The notes under the pieces were generated by a model. The model searched no databases. It saw only the letters and a list, made by a program, of their open reading frames with translations, and was not told where the DNA came from. From positions 372,001 through 436,000 of the forward strand of contig NC_091873.1 of assembly GCF_019399895.1 (NCBI RefSeq): a stretch of DNA of 64,000 bases, given 5' to 3'. Below, one piece after another: positions 1-11,195 of the stretch. The DNA comes from Cardiocondyla obscurior. Its lineage: Eukaryota > Arthropoda > Insecta > Hymenoptera > Formicidae. Every line of letters begins with the position of its first letter. Position 1 is the first letter of the stretch. The position numbers and the translations under genes are program-made.

Positions 1-112
1 TAAAAAAGGTTTATAAAATTATTGTAATCTAACGTAAAATGTTAGCCCGCTGAGCAGGCAAAGCTTACTTTGTACCACGAGCAAATAAGGCACTTGCGAG
101 CCGCAAGTAGAG

Positions 113-1170
113 TTAGACCTGGCCGAGCTGTAAAAGATTTACCACTAGCAACGCTGTGGCGGGTCGCTTTAGCGCCGTCTGGTAGAAAGCGCCAAAGCTC
201 TTAGAGCTAATGTATATAGATGAACGCACGTGGGCAGCCCGATCGCTCAACGGGCAGCCGGCTTTGAACGGCCGTCGGCTCGGGGAGTCGTTCAGTAGCG
301 CGTAGAGGAAACGGATCGGAGATAGGACCAATAAAGTGAGACCTGACACACTTATAAACGTTTTTTTATTCATCCTGAGCGGCTTCCAGAGGAATCTCAC
401 TAGAAAAGAGAACTTCCTCTTACACACGTGTAACGTGGTGTGGTGCCGTTTATGACACGTACGGCAGGTATGCAGACTGCGACAGTTCGCTAATACATGC
501 GATGGCGCGAGGCAGTTGAGGCAACGCTTCAAACGCTTGACTGTATCCATACGGGCCTTGGATTGTATCGCAATGAAACGTGTACACGCGCTCAGGAAAT
601 GTTTCGCCTTGCAGAGCGGACAGGCACTAGTAGCCGCGGCGGCGTTTGCTACATGCAAACGGGCGGACCGAGTAGATTTTTCGGATTTAGAGACGTTAGC
701 GGGCTTGGTTTCTTCCAACGCATGACAGCGGTTATGCAAAAACTCAATTAAATCCTTATAATTAGGGAGGTTATCGGCGTCGCAATTTCTGAGATTCCAA
801 GCCTTTCGCGAATTCGTGTCTAAATTGTGCGTCAATAATTGCACTAAAAAAGCATTCCACAAAGACTTAAATGAATTATCCAGCAAACGCTAGGCGAAAA
901 CAGTCATTTCGACTTTATCGCATAAGGCCTGAAGATCAGGCGCGGATTCCCGCTGCAACGCCGACAACCCGAACAACGTATCGAAATGGTGCTTCACGAG
1001 ACGCTTCCGGCTCTCGAACCGCTTGGTGAGCGCAGCCCAAGCGACTTGAAAATTATCAGTCGTAATAGAAAGATCTGAGATACACGTAAGCGCCGAGCCC
1101 GTAACCGAGGAAGCCAAATAATGCATGCATGCAAAGTCCGTAAGAGCATTATTCTTAATAACAAGCGCAG
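113..1170 (-). pseudogene. BEL/Pao gag fragment
   Basis: Two adjoining minus-strand reading frames (890-1126, then 113-886) together read like the central and C-terminal part of a Pao/BEL Gag. The upstream part has the helical DUF1759-like pattern (HYLASSVTGSAL, then AWAALTKRFESRKRLV). The downstream part has three cysteine/histidine clusters of the BEL nucleocapsid (CPLCKAKHFLSAC, CLNCLAPSHVLANC, CRTCHKRHHTTLH). A stop or frameshift lies near 888. The 5' part of gag is absent because the reading is cut by an LTR at 1171. The protein would package element RNA in the cytoplasm. No protease or RT follows it inside the window, so it is an old fragment of an outer element that continues left of position 1. 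Confidence 0.75.
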
Positions 1171-1716
1171 TGTTAGAGTTTTCAATAACACTTCACAATA
1201 TTTTGCAGAAATTAGTAAATTGTTTATTAAAAAAGAATGTACAAAAAAATAATAGAGATAAAATAATAAAAAATTAAATGATAAATGCTTGCTAGCTTTG
1301 CGGCACGCAAACAAGCTTGGCAAGTGTATAAAGCACGCAAGATACTAAATATGCTATGTCATAGCTGACAATTACTTTTTGCAAAATGACACGATTTTTC
1401 TGCATTGAGATACAGAGAGCAACTAACTAATCGGCACGAAGGCTCGCAATGCCTGGTTGCCATACCTTTGTTTGTAAGGACGGGCGCATAATATTACGGG
1501 ATGGCCCGGGTTCTCTGAAAAATGACACTTATCAGGCGGTCTACGTGACCGGATATTTAGTTATAAATTTCTCGGTGCCAGCAAGCAATAAAACTAAGAC
1601 ACGGCGCCAGCAAGTAATAAAAGAAAGGAGCAAAAAAAGAGAAAGTTTCCAAACGCACTAAGTTTTGCAAGGCACAAATATCATATTACATTTTAGCATT
1701 TTCTTTTTTTCTAACA
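1171..1716 (-). repeat. BEL/Pao 3' LTR
   Basis: The 546-bp block is bounded by TGTTAG on the left and CTAACA on the right, a perfect 6-bp terminal inverted repeat of the TG...CA type. On the minus strand it follows the polypurine-like tract of the pol region. An AATAAA polyadenylation signal lies at about 1223-1235 (minus strand). No second LTR was found in the window. Confidence 0.7.
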
Positions 1717-1885
1717 TTCCGCCCGCCTCGTTCCCGCTGTGAACGAACATTTTCTTATGCTAGCATGTTCATGTCTCGGTTGCACGAGAAGCATGATTTT
1801 CTTCATCTTCAGCAAATAATGAGATGATTTTAACTACTGGACGCGTATAAGTGGATGTCGCAGTTTTTATAGTCACCACGCGAAC

Positions 1886-2473
1886 TTAACCGTCGGCGCC
1901 GGGGTGAATAGCAATAATACGCCCAAGGGGCCACTTTGAAGGTGCAGTGCTCTCTTCACGGATTAAACATAGAGTATTAATTTTTAAATTTTTCGTTGCA
2001 ATAGGCCATTTGTTTCTTACATTAAGCGTCGGAATATACTCATTGGACCACCGTTGCCAAAAGTGGTCCCGCATTTTTTGTGTGAGTTGCCATCGTTTTA
2101 GTCGATTTTCAGGAATTTGTAGCAAAGGCTCGGGTACAGCATTTAAGGCTTGCCCTATTAAGAAATGACCCGGCGTAAGTGCTTCGAAATTACCGGGGTC
2201 ATCGGAGACCGGGAGCAAAGGTCTCGAGTTGAGGCATGCTTCTACCTGCGTTAGGAAAGTCGCTAATTCTTCATACGTTAGTGTCGCTTCGCCGATTACC
2301 CGATGAATATGAAATTTCGCAGATTTCACAGCGGCTTCCCATAGTCCTCCAAACTGCGGCGCACTGAGAGGATTGAAATGCCAATGAACCTCTTTATTAG
2401 TTAAGCTATTTTTGATCAAAGAATTATGCGTTATTTGTCTTATAAAATTTCTGAGCTGTGCATCTGCTCCCAC
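1886..2473 (-). pseudogene. BEL/Pao integrase, C-terminal half
   Basis: The frame contains the last part of the Pao integrase core (WHFNPLSAPQFGGLWEAAVK, with the catalytic Glu in GGLWE). The typical BEL C-terminal extension (DUF5641-like) follows: RWQLTQKMRDHFWQRWSNEY and the chromodomain-like end GRIIAIHPGADG. Integrase joins element cDNA to host DNA in the nucleus. The central part carrying the first two catalytic acids lies in the disrupted 2480-2640 stretch and is not open, so this cannot be functional. Confidence 0.8.
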
Positions 2474-2638
2474 AAAATTCGTACTCCGATCACTATAAAG
2501 GTGTGCACATAATCCGCGTCTGGAAGTAAATCGCCTAAAAGCTGCTAGAAATGCTTCAGTTGTGTAAACTGAAACAGCTTCTATATGAACGGTTCTAGTA
2601 GAGAAGCAAACAAAAATAGCAATAAAACCCTAGGCCCT

Positions 2639-2905
2639 TTAGCCTCTGCCTTTTGAGATTCGCATCATAATAGGTCCTGCATAATCTAGGCCCGTATTAA
2701 AGAATGGCGGTAACGGAGAAGTTCTTGCATGAGGCAAACTTCCCATAAGCGGGAAACATGCTGTTCCCTTCCAACAAATACACCTTGCGCATTTGTGTAT
2801 AAACGACTTAATAATCTGGCGTCCACCTAAGATCCAGTATCTTTGCCTTATCGTAGCTAAAGTTAATTGCACTCCGCTGTGCATACATACGATGGCATTT
2901 ATCAA
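2639..2905 (-). pseudogene. BEL/Pao integrase, zinc-binding N-terminal part
   Basis: Shows the H2C2 integrase zinc module (HSGVQLTLATIRQRYWI, then CARCICWKG) followed by LPHARTSPLPPFFNTGLDYAGPI, where GLDYAGP carries the first catalytic Asp. It is separated from the C-terminal integrase frame by stops and frameshifts at about 2480-2640, where a stretch of similar composition continues. It lies directly downstream (minus strand) of the RNase H remains, as expected for Pao pol. Confidence 0.75.
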
Positions 2906-3081
2906 TAATTAATTTCGCAAAATGTGACTCCTTGCTAAGAATTATCGGATGTTTTTGATTGTAATTAATTGGAAAGTGTTGCAGTCAGCCCCCCACTCGA
3001 AGTATCCCATCTTTGTCAAAAAACGGATTTAATTTAAATAAAGCGCTTTGTCATGATAACGTTTGCTTATTCTTAATGGCT

Positions 3082-3630
3082 TTAATTTCTTTGAAAAAAA
3101 AAAATATCTTGCGAATGCTTAATCCAATGATTTTTTGCATCCTCAAGTTTGCTTAGCTTGAGATTTTGATCTAAATTTTTCTGTTTTCGCAAACTTATGA
3201 GCCAGCAGCGGCACCAAGCAGTGACATGCAACAACCGTGTTAATGAAGAAAATCGCAATAGCATTTCGTTTTCTTGATTTTTGCTTTCAACTATATGTAC
3301 CCTAGCAGGTCGTTCTTCCTCATTAGTTCGAGGTATTTCCTGATGAAATAATCTCAAATATAATTCATCATATGGTGACAACCAAGCCGGCCCGGTCCAT
3401 CACAGCGGGTGGGCCTCTAGCTCAGACGGAGAAATTCCTCGCGACGCACAATCGGCTGGGTTTTCGTCACCGGACACGTGCTTCCATTGAGCATCGGGCA
3501 ATGTTTCTTGGATTTCAGTCACTCTGTTAGCTACGTATGTCAACCAGCGCGACGAATGCCCTCGTATCCAGGCTAATGTAACCGTAGAATCGAACCATAA
3601 ATAAACTATCAATTTTGAAACTCGCGGCAA
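3082..3630 (-). pseudogene. BEL/Pao RNase H and connection region
   Basis: The upper frame (3400-3630) has the RNase H signature of Pao elements: FDSTVTLAWIRG, then W-KHVSGDENPADCASRG. The lower frame (3082-3381) is the poorly conserved stretch between RNase H and integrase. One frameshift separates them near 3390 and another separates them from the RT frame near 3640-3700. The domain degrades the RNA strand of the element hybrid. Confidence 0.7.
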
Positions 3631-3703
3631 GTTTTATTTTGTTTACTAGTCGTACTAATAGAGCGGAGGCATTTAATTCTAATCGCGGTAAAGAAACAGT
3701 TTT

Positions 3704-5188
3704 TCAAGGAGCAACTTTAGTCTTTGATTGCAAAAGCGAAATTTTGGAAAAATGAAAATCATCATATTCGTCCAGACTAGTCCAAGTTACTCGTAAATAG
3801 ACAACTGCAGCAATGGTTCTTTCGGATGCATCTGAAAATCCGTGGATTTCTATACTACAATTTGAGGCAAGAATATTTATCCAGCGAAGCAAGGCAATTT
3901 TATGTAATTCAGGGAGTTCCGCTTGAAACTTTAACCAAAATTCTTGCTCTTTTTTCGGCAGGGGCTCATTCCAATCTAAATTTTTCAACCATAACGTTTG
4001 AATAAAAATTTTTGCGCGAATGATAACTGGTGCTAACCACCCAAGCGGATCAAACAGTTGTGGAACTTCTGATAGGACCTTTTTTTTTGTATATATTTTT
4101 TCTGCAATTAAATGAGTGTAAAACGCAAACATATCCGTTTTCGGATTCCATCGCATTCCTAAAATCGGATGTCCCTCAACGGATTGCCAAACGACAGGCT
4201 GATTTTGATGCTCTATTTTGGGAATTATGTCCTCTATTAATTTTGAGCTCACAGCCCACTTTTTTAATAGGAAACCACTCGCCATGCAAATCGCAACTAA
4301 CTCTTTTATTAAAGTACGTATCTCAGGTACGGAGCTTGCTCCGGTAAGGATATCGTTTATGTAGGTTTCCGACCGCAACACGGAAGCACCTATAGGAAAT
4401 TTTTCCTTTTCATCCTCCGCGAGTTGTTGCAAAACTCGCAGAGCTATAAATGGTGCACAAGCAAGCTCATAAGTTAAAGTGTTTAACTGAAAATCGTTTA
4501 TATTCTCAGCAGGGTTATTTCGCCAGACGATACGTTGCATATTTTTATCAACGTCGGCAACTAATATTTGTCTGTACATTTTCTCTATATCTGTTACTAA
4601 TGCGAATCGATGTCGGCGCCAATTCGTTATTATAGCAAGCCATTCTGGCAGCAAATTTTTACCCGTTAGCAAAATTTGATTCAAACTTATATTTTGAGCC
4701 ACTTTAGCTGATCCGTTAAATACTACACGTATTTTAATTTTTTCCTCTGCTGACTTGATTACGCAATAATGTGGCAAATAGCAGCACATTCCGTCCGACG
4801 GCGCGGGTGAAATTACTTTAGTCATATGCTTGAGCTGTTGATATTCTGTCATGAATTTATTATATAATTTACGAATCTGCGGTTGTTTGCTTAATCGTTT
4901 TTCCAAAGCTTGAAGCATCTTAATAGCTATTGAACGAGAGTTTTTAAAATTAGGAACTGCGTTCTCGTTCAAAAAAGGTAACTGAATTATATAGCGTCCT
5001 GTCTCATCGCGACGATGAGTTTCTACAAAGTGTTTTTCACATTTAATTTCTTCCGCAGTTAAGGCCGGAAGAGAAGTTTTTACTTCCTCATACTGCCAAA
5101 ATTTCTTAACTAATTCGAACAAGTCTATTCCTGTTGTTACACCGTGGTACGGTACAGTTGTGGGTCCGTTCGCCGGTATGTGTGCCAC
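3704..5188 (-). pseudogene. BEL/Pao reverse transcriptase and Pao domain
   Basis: The 494-residue frame covers most of the Pao RT: FALVTDIEKMYRQI (first catalytic Asp, about residue 200), YINDILTGASS in place of the usual YVDD box (about residue 280), the conserved FDPLGWLAPVIIRAKIF block, and HGFSDASE at the start of RNase H near the end. The change of the first YxDD aspartate to Asn would be expected to abolish polymerase activity. Gag, protease and the N-terminal part are missing above 5188. It is the longest open stretch of the element, which suggests moderate age. Confidence 0.85.
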
Positions 5189-5690
5189 ACCAGAGAGGAG
5201 CCAAGTGTGGATGAATAAAATCTTCTTTTACAAATGTGTAGCACTTTTTATTTTCTTGTTGATACACCTGATACGCGTCGCGTTACTTCTGATAAGAATG
5301 CCCGCGGCAGCTTCCGAGCCGTCGCTCATATACTCCACCGAGTTGCAACCTCAGCGAGTTTCGGCCGCGGTGATTGACCGGAGAGGTTCGTCAACCGCAC
5401 GGGCTTATTTTGATTATTACATACAGATTCATCGCCCTATTTCGACATCGGGCGATAATCCAGAGGTCCTTGCCCGATTGCGAAAGTGCAGGGCGATTTC
5501 CGAAATGGTTTGCAACCAGAGCGCATTCTTCAGAATGCTGCTCAGGTTACAACAATGTTTTGCTGCACAAATTTGTCGCACTTAAACAGTTAAAATATTT
5601 ACCCCATTATCATTAACATCAATATTATTTTTCAGTAAAAGCATATATTTCGCGAGTGAATATAAATCAAAGACTAATACTATTACGCAA
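5189..5690. other. Unassigned stretch, possible LTR remnant
   Basis: No coding family is recognisable. On the minus strand the block 5160-5553 begins TGTTGTAACC, carries a TATA-like AGTATATGAG near 5320 and an AATAAA-like signal near 5210-5240, so it could be a solo LTR. I found no convincing TSD. 5553-5690 is AT-rich and featureless. Confidence 0.25.
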
Positions 5691-5699
5691 CGTTTTAAT

Positions 5700-6164
5700 T
5701 TGTCGCGAGCCGATCATCCTTTCCGCGTGCATACTACAACGAAGCACTGCTCGTATTGCAACATACCGGAACATACGCGTGAAGAATGTCGACGCTTGAA
5801 ACGTGACACGGGATCTCGCGAAAATACAAGGCGCGAATCCCGGCCGAACCCCCTGCCGAAAAGGGCCTCCGCGGTAAACGCCGCGTATTATGACAGGGTA
5901 GAGCGAGCGCAGAACGAAAGTACGAAAGGAAGCGGTAATAATCCGCCGCGTCTACAGGAAACCCGACTCGCGAGAGATTATCAAGTATCTCACCTGGCGG
6001 ACGACACGAAAAATCGACAGCTTGATCTCGCCACACTGCCGATCCTACAAGCGAAAAGCGGAAAAGCGACTTTCCTAGTCGATTCGGGCGCCGCGGTAAC
6101 CCTTATTAAGGTGGGCAAACTAAAGGGTACCACCCCCGTATTTTTTCCGGCTCAACCGCGCTAA
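5700..6164 (+). pseudogene. Gypsy A nucleocapsid and protease
   Basis: Starts inside gag with one CCHC knuckle (CSYCNIPEHTREEC) followed by a basic linker. The retropepsin active site ATFLVDSGAAVTLIK (DSG triad) lies near residue 130. The frame ends shortly after the active site. The protease continues in another frame at 6248, so there is a frameshift or small deletion at about 6130-6250. The corresponding protein of gypsy B (42213-42782) has the same order. Confidence 0.75.
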
Positions 6165-6247
6165 CCAGAGTAACGGGGCATAAGGCAAAAACACTCGGAA
6201 AATGTAATGCCACCATTCGTCTCAGAAATAATCTCGGGCACCATAAT

Positions 6248-7761
6248 ATGCACGTCGTGCCGGGCAATTTCCCCATCGACTACGAGGGAATTTTCGGCAT
6301 GGATTTTCTGAAGACTCAGCGGACTGTATACGACGTAGAAAACAGCCGCCTGAGTATAAACCGCGTGACGTTCCCGCTTCATCCATATGCTTGCATCGTG
6401 TTACCGCCGCGAAGTGAAACCATCGTGCGCGCAATCACGGATGAAAACCGTGTAGGAATAATTTACGCGCACGAGCCAGACCCCGGAATTTTTATCGCGA
6501 ATTGTCTAGTCGACCCGATAGACAACGCGTGCCCTATCAGCGTACTCAATACGTCCGAAAAACCGATAACATTTTCAACGCCGCAACTGGTCGTTCACCG
6601 AGCGGAATTCGCTGACTCGGCACCCGTACTCGCGTTACGCGAGGCGCATAGCGACGGAAACGTCGCGATACAGGCACGATTAAAAGCATTGCACGAACAT
6701 TTGCAAAAGTCACATTTAAATAAAGAAGAGGAGGCCAAGCTGCGTGAAATTTGCGCGAACTTTTGCGACACATTTTACCTTGCCGATGATATTCTCTCTC
6801 ACACTTCAGAGGTCGCGCATGAAATAAACAACGACGTAAACATAAAACCTATAAACTGTCGACCCTACCGTTTGCCAGAACGTCACAAGGTAGAAGTAAA
6901 CCGACAAATAGATAAGATGTTAAACGAAGGAATTATTCGCGAGAGCACGAGTCAATGGAACGCGCCCATTCTCGTAGTACCAAAGCGAGCCGACGCATCG
7001 GGAAAGCCGAAACTCCGGATAGTCGTCGATTTCCGGAAGCTAAACGATGCTACTGTAGGAGACTCATTTCCTATACCTAACATTACAAATATTCTAGACC
7101 AACTGGGAAATGCGAAATACTTCACAACATTAGATCTCGCCTCAGGGTATCATCAGATCCCCATGCACGAAGAGAATAAGAAGAAAACCGCGTTCTCAAC
7201 GACACTGGGGCATTACGAGTTCAATCGAATGCCTTTCGGTCTGAAAAATGCACCCGCTACTTTCCAACGGCTTATGAATTCGGTATTATCGGGTCTGCAG
7301 GGAATAAAATGTTTTGTTTATCTCGACGACATCGTGATATACGGAGCCTCTTTAGACGAACATAATAAGCGACTCGTAGAAGTACTAAAAAGATTACGTC
7401 AGCATAATTTAAAACTCCAACCTGAAAAGTGTGAATTTCTTAGGAAAGAAGTGTTATATTTAAGACACATAATAACGAAAAGTGGAATACGACCTGATCC
7501 ATCTAAAATAACCGCGATACAACAATTTCCGACGCCAAAACGAGTACGAGACGTACAATCTTTTATAGGTTTAGCGAGATATTATAGGAAATTTGTCGAG
7601 AATTTTTCAAAGACAGCGAAGCCACTAACCGCACTTACTCGAAAAAATAGTATTTTCAAATGGGAAATGGAACATCAGCAAGCCTTTGAAATGTTAAAAG
7701 AAAAACTAACAACCGCCCCTGTACTAAGCTACCCAAATTTCAAAAAAAATTTTCTAATCAC
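6248..7761 (+). pseudogene. Gypsy A protease end and reverse transcriptase
   Basis: The frame opens in the second half of the protease (YEGIFGMDFLK flap-region motif). It then carries a full gypsy RT: KPKLRIVVDFRKLND, FTTLDLASGYHQIPM, FNRMPFGLKNAPATFQR and the YLDDIVIYG catalytic box. The RT connection and thumb (GLARYYRKFVENFSK) follow. The RNase H start is cut at 7761 by the TCAC-flanked insertion and resumes at 10635. RT motifs look intact, so the insertion and 3' truncation are what inactivate the copy here. Confidence 0.85.
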
Positions 7762-8145
7762 TGTTACGTCAGGGATAGGAGTATTTTAAGAGTTTGTTAA
7801 CCGCTTCTCGGATGCTTAGGAAAAGGCTCGAAAGCAGGTAAGGGGAGGAAAAGATTTGAAGAGTGACGTAACAACCGATCCTTGCGTGGCACGTGTTTAG
7901 TGGTGCCACGCGTAAGCGCGCTAGGAATGGGTTCGAATCGGTTACGGGGTGAAGCTAGCGCGTTATCCTGGTTCTTTTTAAGGAAAGAAATTTAATTCTT
8001 TTTCCCTGGGTCAGAACCGGAGGTGATTTTTCGCAACAAAGGATATTTAGGTTAAATTAAAATAACTAATTCTGGATTCTCAATAATGCAAGTCAATGAA
8101 TTTAATATTAATTAAGGTGGTAGGTTGTGTATAAAATTAGTAGAG

Positions 8146-8971
8146 TTACTCTAGGTCAATTTCTATTATTTCCAAGATCCGGGCTGTCGACTTCGGAAAT
8201 ACTCGGTCGATGAGCCTGATCGGAGCTAAAAAAGGGTGTTCCACCCTGGGATAATAAATGAGGATATTTTAATCAGGAGTCGCACTCCTGGCCTCTCTAC
8301 TGATCTCTTCGGGATCAAAATAATCGGGGCCTATGGTGAAGGCCCTTTCCGGGACAGGATTCGTCCACGGAGTGCAGGTCCTCCGGAGGAGCTCAAAGAG
8401 AGGGTCTACGACCGCTCTCGGTTCCTCTTGCTCCTCGAGGAACTCTACATTTGGGGCGGGGAAAGGGAAATGATCCGGGCTGTCAAGCTCTTGTCAAGAG
8501 ACGGTCTCGTCCTTAGCAAAAGAGCCGACCTCCTCGGTTCCCCAGGATAAATAATTGGCGATAAGATAGGAGAGGAGCATGCTCTAGGAGCAGCTTCAGG
8601 AGAAGGTTCGATGGAATTTAGAGATATGTCAGGAGTGTAGAAAGAAGAAATAGGGCGGAACTGCTCCGACTCAGGCTCGGATGACGTCGGAGTTCTCGAT
8701 CGCGGTGGTGAAGGTGTTCGAGGCGGAGAGCTTTCTTCAGTTTCCGAGTCCTCGCCGTTAAACGGCGAGTTGGGAGGAGCGGAAGGAAGAGGCGACCATG
8801 GCCGTTCTGATCTTCGTTTCGGAGGTTCGGGTGTGACCTCCTTTGGCGCCTCCGCGAACAAATATTGTAAAAAAAAACTGTACCAGCTGCCGTAGTTCCC
8901 GAATCTTTCGGTTTCTCCGGGCACGACTTTTTTTTTATTGTTTGGAAGTTGCTTGATTCCACTAAAAGGCA
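8146..8971 (-). pseudogene. TGTTACGTC-element proline-rich protein, frameshifted copy
   Basis: Homologous over its length to the intact frame in copy 3 (36263-37095). Exon 2 starts TGGAATCAAG right after the CTTTTAG acceptor. The first 17 codons read in one frame, the central Pro/Ser/Glu-rich part (8445 to about 8890) in another, and the C-terminal HPF block near 8150-8290 in a third. At least two indels therefore break it. Exon 1 ends in A, so splicing would supply the start codon as in the other copies. Function unknown. Confidence 0.7.
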
Positions 8972-9279
8972 TCAATTTGATTTTGATTTAACAAAATAAT
9001 TGTAGAGAGAAAAATGTCAAAGCATCACGCCAGATTCCTCCTTCCGGATCTCTCTATACATCACCTCAGAGATTCTTCCAGCCTCTCTGACCGGATGGAC
9101 CCTCACTCAAGTTAAGATTTTGATAGTCACCATTTACTGGCGGCATATCACAACCTCTGACAGAAGGAAGCCCATTAACCGAGTCGAATTAGCGGAGTCC
9201 TCGAAGGACTCAAGAGAGATGCCGAATTTGTGGAATGCTAACGGCACCCCGTCAATTCACTCGTAATTTATTTCGTATA

Positions 9280-9642
9280 TACAGGGTGTCTCACCCCATG
9301 TGTCGAATCCGTTAGGAATAGATAGAACTCGGGTAGACAAATAAGAAAGTCCCACACCATTTTGCAAAATTCTCAATGGTTATTGAGAAAAAAATTAATT
9401 TGTCTAGCGCAAGAGCAACAAGGAAGCTGCGGGCGAGTGAGCGTGACAGGCGAATGGCTAGGAATGGCGCCGTCGCCTGTCGCGCTCACTCACGCGTGGC
9501 TTCCTTATCGCTCTTGCGCTAGACAAATTAATTTTTTTCTCAATAACCATTGAGAATTTTGCAAAATGGTGTGAGACTTTCTTATTTGTCTACCCGAGTT
9601 CTGTCTATTCCTAACGGATTCGACACATGGGGTGAGACGCCC

Positions 9643-9648
<6 letters not shown>
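9280..9648. mobile_element. Foldback element FB-1
   Basis: A near-complete 369-bp palindrome: it opens TACAGGGTGTCTCACCCC and closes with the inverse GGTGAGACGCCCCTGTA, and the arms match to a centre near 9465. It sits at a TA-rich site inside the intron of copy 1. The core motif (gagtgagcg-gacaggcgaat) and the TACAGGGTGTC ends are shared with the two foldbacks at 18990 and 19401. It is non-coding. Confidence 0.8.
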
Positions 9649-9683
<35 letters not shown>

Positions 9684-9922
9684 TATTTAGAATTTTAGAA
9701 TTTTAGTGGAACCGTTTTGAAGGAGAGGAGAAAATAAGGGTAAAATAAATGATGAGACTTACTTCTTGCTAGATTCGATTATCTCAGAGGAATCCTTGAT
9801 AAACTTTTTTAAATTTAAGAAATTCACAAAGTCACTTTTGCTATTTAAAATTCAAAGAAAAATTACTGGTGCTGATATGATCCACAAAACTGACTGAGAG
9901 CGAGTCCCGCCGAAACGCGCGG

Positions 9923-9930
9923 TTTTATAA
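9923..9930 (-). promoter_or_regulatory. TATA box of copy 1
   Basis: TTATAAAA on the minus strand, followed about 30 nt downstream by CTCAGTCAGTTTT, a good match to the arthropod initiator TCAGT. The same pair occurs at the homologous place in copies 2 and 3. Confidence 0.55.
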
Positions 9931-10634
9931 CCTTGGAAAAGGGGGTGACTAGCGCCGGATTTTCATTTTGAAAAAGTCAGTGTTCTTATTTGCCAGCCGT
10001 GTCTACTTTTTCTTTTTTTTAATTATTGGTCACTCAAATCTCATTTCTTCTCTGATTTCCTTGAGTTCTAGTTTTCGCCCTTAGATTTTTAATTCGTGGT
10101 GAGGAGTTTCCGATATCTATTGGCCCGAGAGAAAAAATTTGTTCGTACCAAACTCCGCCCGCATGGCTTCCCCTTCCAACCTTCCAGAATATTGTCATTA
10201 ACAGTTGGGAGAAAATTCTTAAGGGCTCCCGTTCGTTATCGCCGGGTCGCGTTTGTTTATGGGATCCGACCGCGTGTCATATTCTTACGATCGCAGGACT
10301 TCCGCGCCTTTGTTTTGCTTAAGTCTTGGAGCCACGGTATTACTGCGATCTCAAGTGCTTCACTTATCGCCAGATATTCGATATTGATTCTAAATCGTTT
10401 TGGGACCCTATTAGTTTAATGTCCCTTGAAAAGTTTTATGTTTAGATTTCCGTCGGCATCTATAGCGTGATTGTTCTAAGTTTAATTTAGGCATCCGACG
10501 ATAAAGATTTCAGAGTATAAATTATTTCTTCTGGAAGTTTTCTCTCGTTACCAAATTGTCACGGTTTACCCTTTTTATCTGATTTATCGAACGCGTGTCG
10601 GAAAAAAGGAGATGTGGAGTCTGAGGACGTAACA

Positions 10635-10822
10635 TCACCACCGACGCATCAGACTACGCGATCGGTGCCATAATATCGCAAGGAGAAACAGGAGAAAATC
10701 GTCCCATCGCGTACGCTAGCAGAATATTAAACAAGGCAGAAAAGAATTATAGTACAACGGAGAAAGAGCTATTAGCCATAGTTTGGGCGGTAAAACATTT
10801 TCGCCCATATAAAATATTAATA
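10635..10822 (+). pseudogene. Gypsy A RNase H segment after the insertion
   Basis: Continues the element A pol after the TSD: TDASDYAIGAIISQG (RNase H catalytic Asp), PIAYASRILNKAEKNYS and TEKELLAIVWAVKHFRPY. The similarity ends abruptly at about 10822, next to the zinc-finger gene fragment. The same junction exists inverted at about 17780-17968, so it predates the inverted duplication. Confidence 0.85.
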
Positions 10823-10823
10823 C

Positions 10824-11195
10824 TTACTCTTCGTGCCTTTTAAGATGTTTTTTATAAATATCCGAACGTTTAAATGATTTCTGGCATATTTCACATGTTA
10901 ATTGGAAATTTGAGTGAGCAATTTGAATATGCCTTTTTAAATTTTGTGGCAATGTATAACATTTTTCACATTCTTTGCATTGATACTAAAATAGTTTAAA
11001 ATATAAAAAAATTAGTGTTAATTTTTACTACTAAACGTAACATATGGCTACGAGTAGTAAAGTAATGAATTACCTATAATTAGTACTTACTACTCTTTCC
11101 GTTGATTTTTTGAGGTTTTTAAAGCGCGATTGGAGTTCGTCGGCTTCATCATTGTGACTGCATATAAATGTTTTTGGGCAGTTAGGACATTTTAT
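10824..11195 (-). pseudogene. C2H2 zinc-finger gene, last visible exons (left arm copy)
   Basis: Two exons with GT-AG borders. The first (11195-11091) encodes a C-x2-C module with no clear histidines (CPNCPKTFICSHNDEADEL). The second (10985-10824) encodes two classical fingers, CKECEKCYTLPQNLKRHIQ with a second His 4 residues on, and CEICQKSFKRSDIYKKHLK. C2H2 proteins usually bind DNA in the nucleus. The reading meets a stop directly inside a possible GTAAGT donor, and the gypsy A fragment begins a few bases further on, so the gene may be cut just inside an intron. The target is unknown. Confidence 0.65.

Larger units (their letters stand above)
1171..5188 (-). mobile_element. Partial BEL/Pao retrotransposon (pol plus 3' LTR) inserted in an older BEL gag
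   Basis: Read on the minus strand the order is RT, RNase H, integrase, a purine-rich tract (GAGGCGGGCGGAA, just above 1716) and an LTR. This is the 3' half of a BEL/Pao element. Gag and aspartic protease should lie above 5188 but are missing. Below the LTR the sequence passes straight into the middle of another BEL gag rather than into a leader, which points to nested insertion rather than a tandem pair sharing an LTR. Pol is broken by several frameshifts, so the copy is dead. Confidence 0.7.
7762..10634 (-). mobile_element. TGTTACGTC-family element, copy 1 (2873 bp, TSD TCAC)
   Basis: The insert begins TGTTACGTC at 7762 and ends GACGTAACA at 10634. TCAC is repeated at 7758-7761 and 10635-10638, and removal of the insert plus one TCAC restores the gypsy reading frame across the site. 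On the minus strand it carries a TATA promoter (9923-9930), a splice donor at 9763, an acceptor at 8972-8973 and a degenerate proline-rich reading frame (8146-8971). A foldback MITE (9280-9648) sits in its intron next to a (TA)n tract. No RT, integrase or transposase is visible. Confidence 0.85.
5690..10822 (+). mobile_element. Ty3-gypsy element A, truncated at both ends and split by an insertion
   Basis: Plus-strand gypsy gag-pol remains run from the nucleocapsid zinc knuckle (about 5700) through protease and RT to 7761. They resume at 10635 within RNase H and stop at about 10822 at the junction with a zinc-finger gene fragment. The intervening 7762-10634 is a foreign element with a TCAC TSD. 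The coding order and protein similarity match gypsy element B at 41.3-44.9 kb, so both belong to the same clade. LTRs and the gag N-terminus are absent. Confidence 0.85.

Noticed and set aside
1449..1661. Small plus-strand frame inside the BEL LTR
   Set aside because: Antisense to the LTR, no homology or coding features.
8236..8550. Plus-strand frame of about 100 residues within copy 1
   Set aside because: It lies antisense to the degraded proline-rich exon and has no match of its own.
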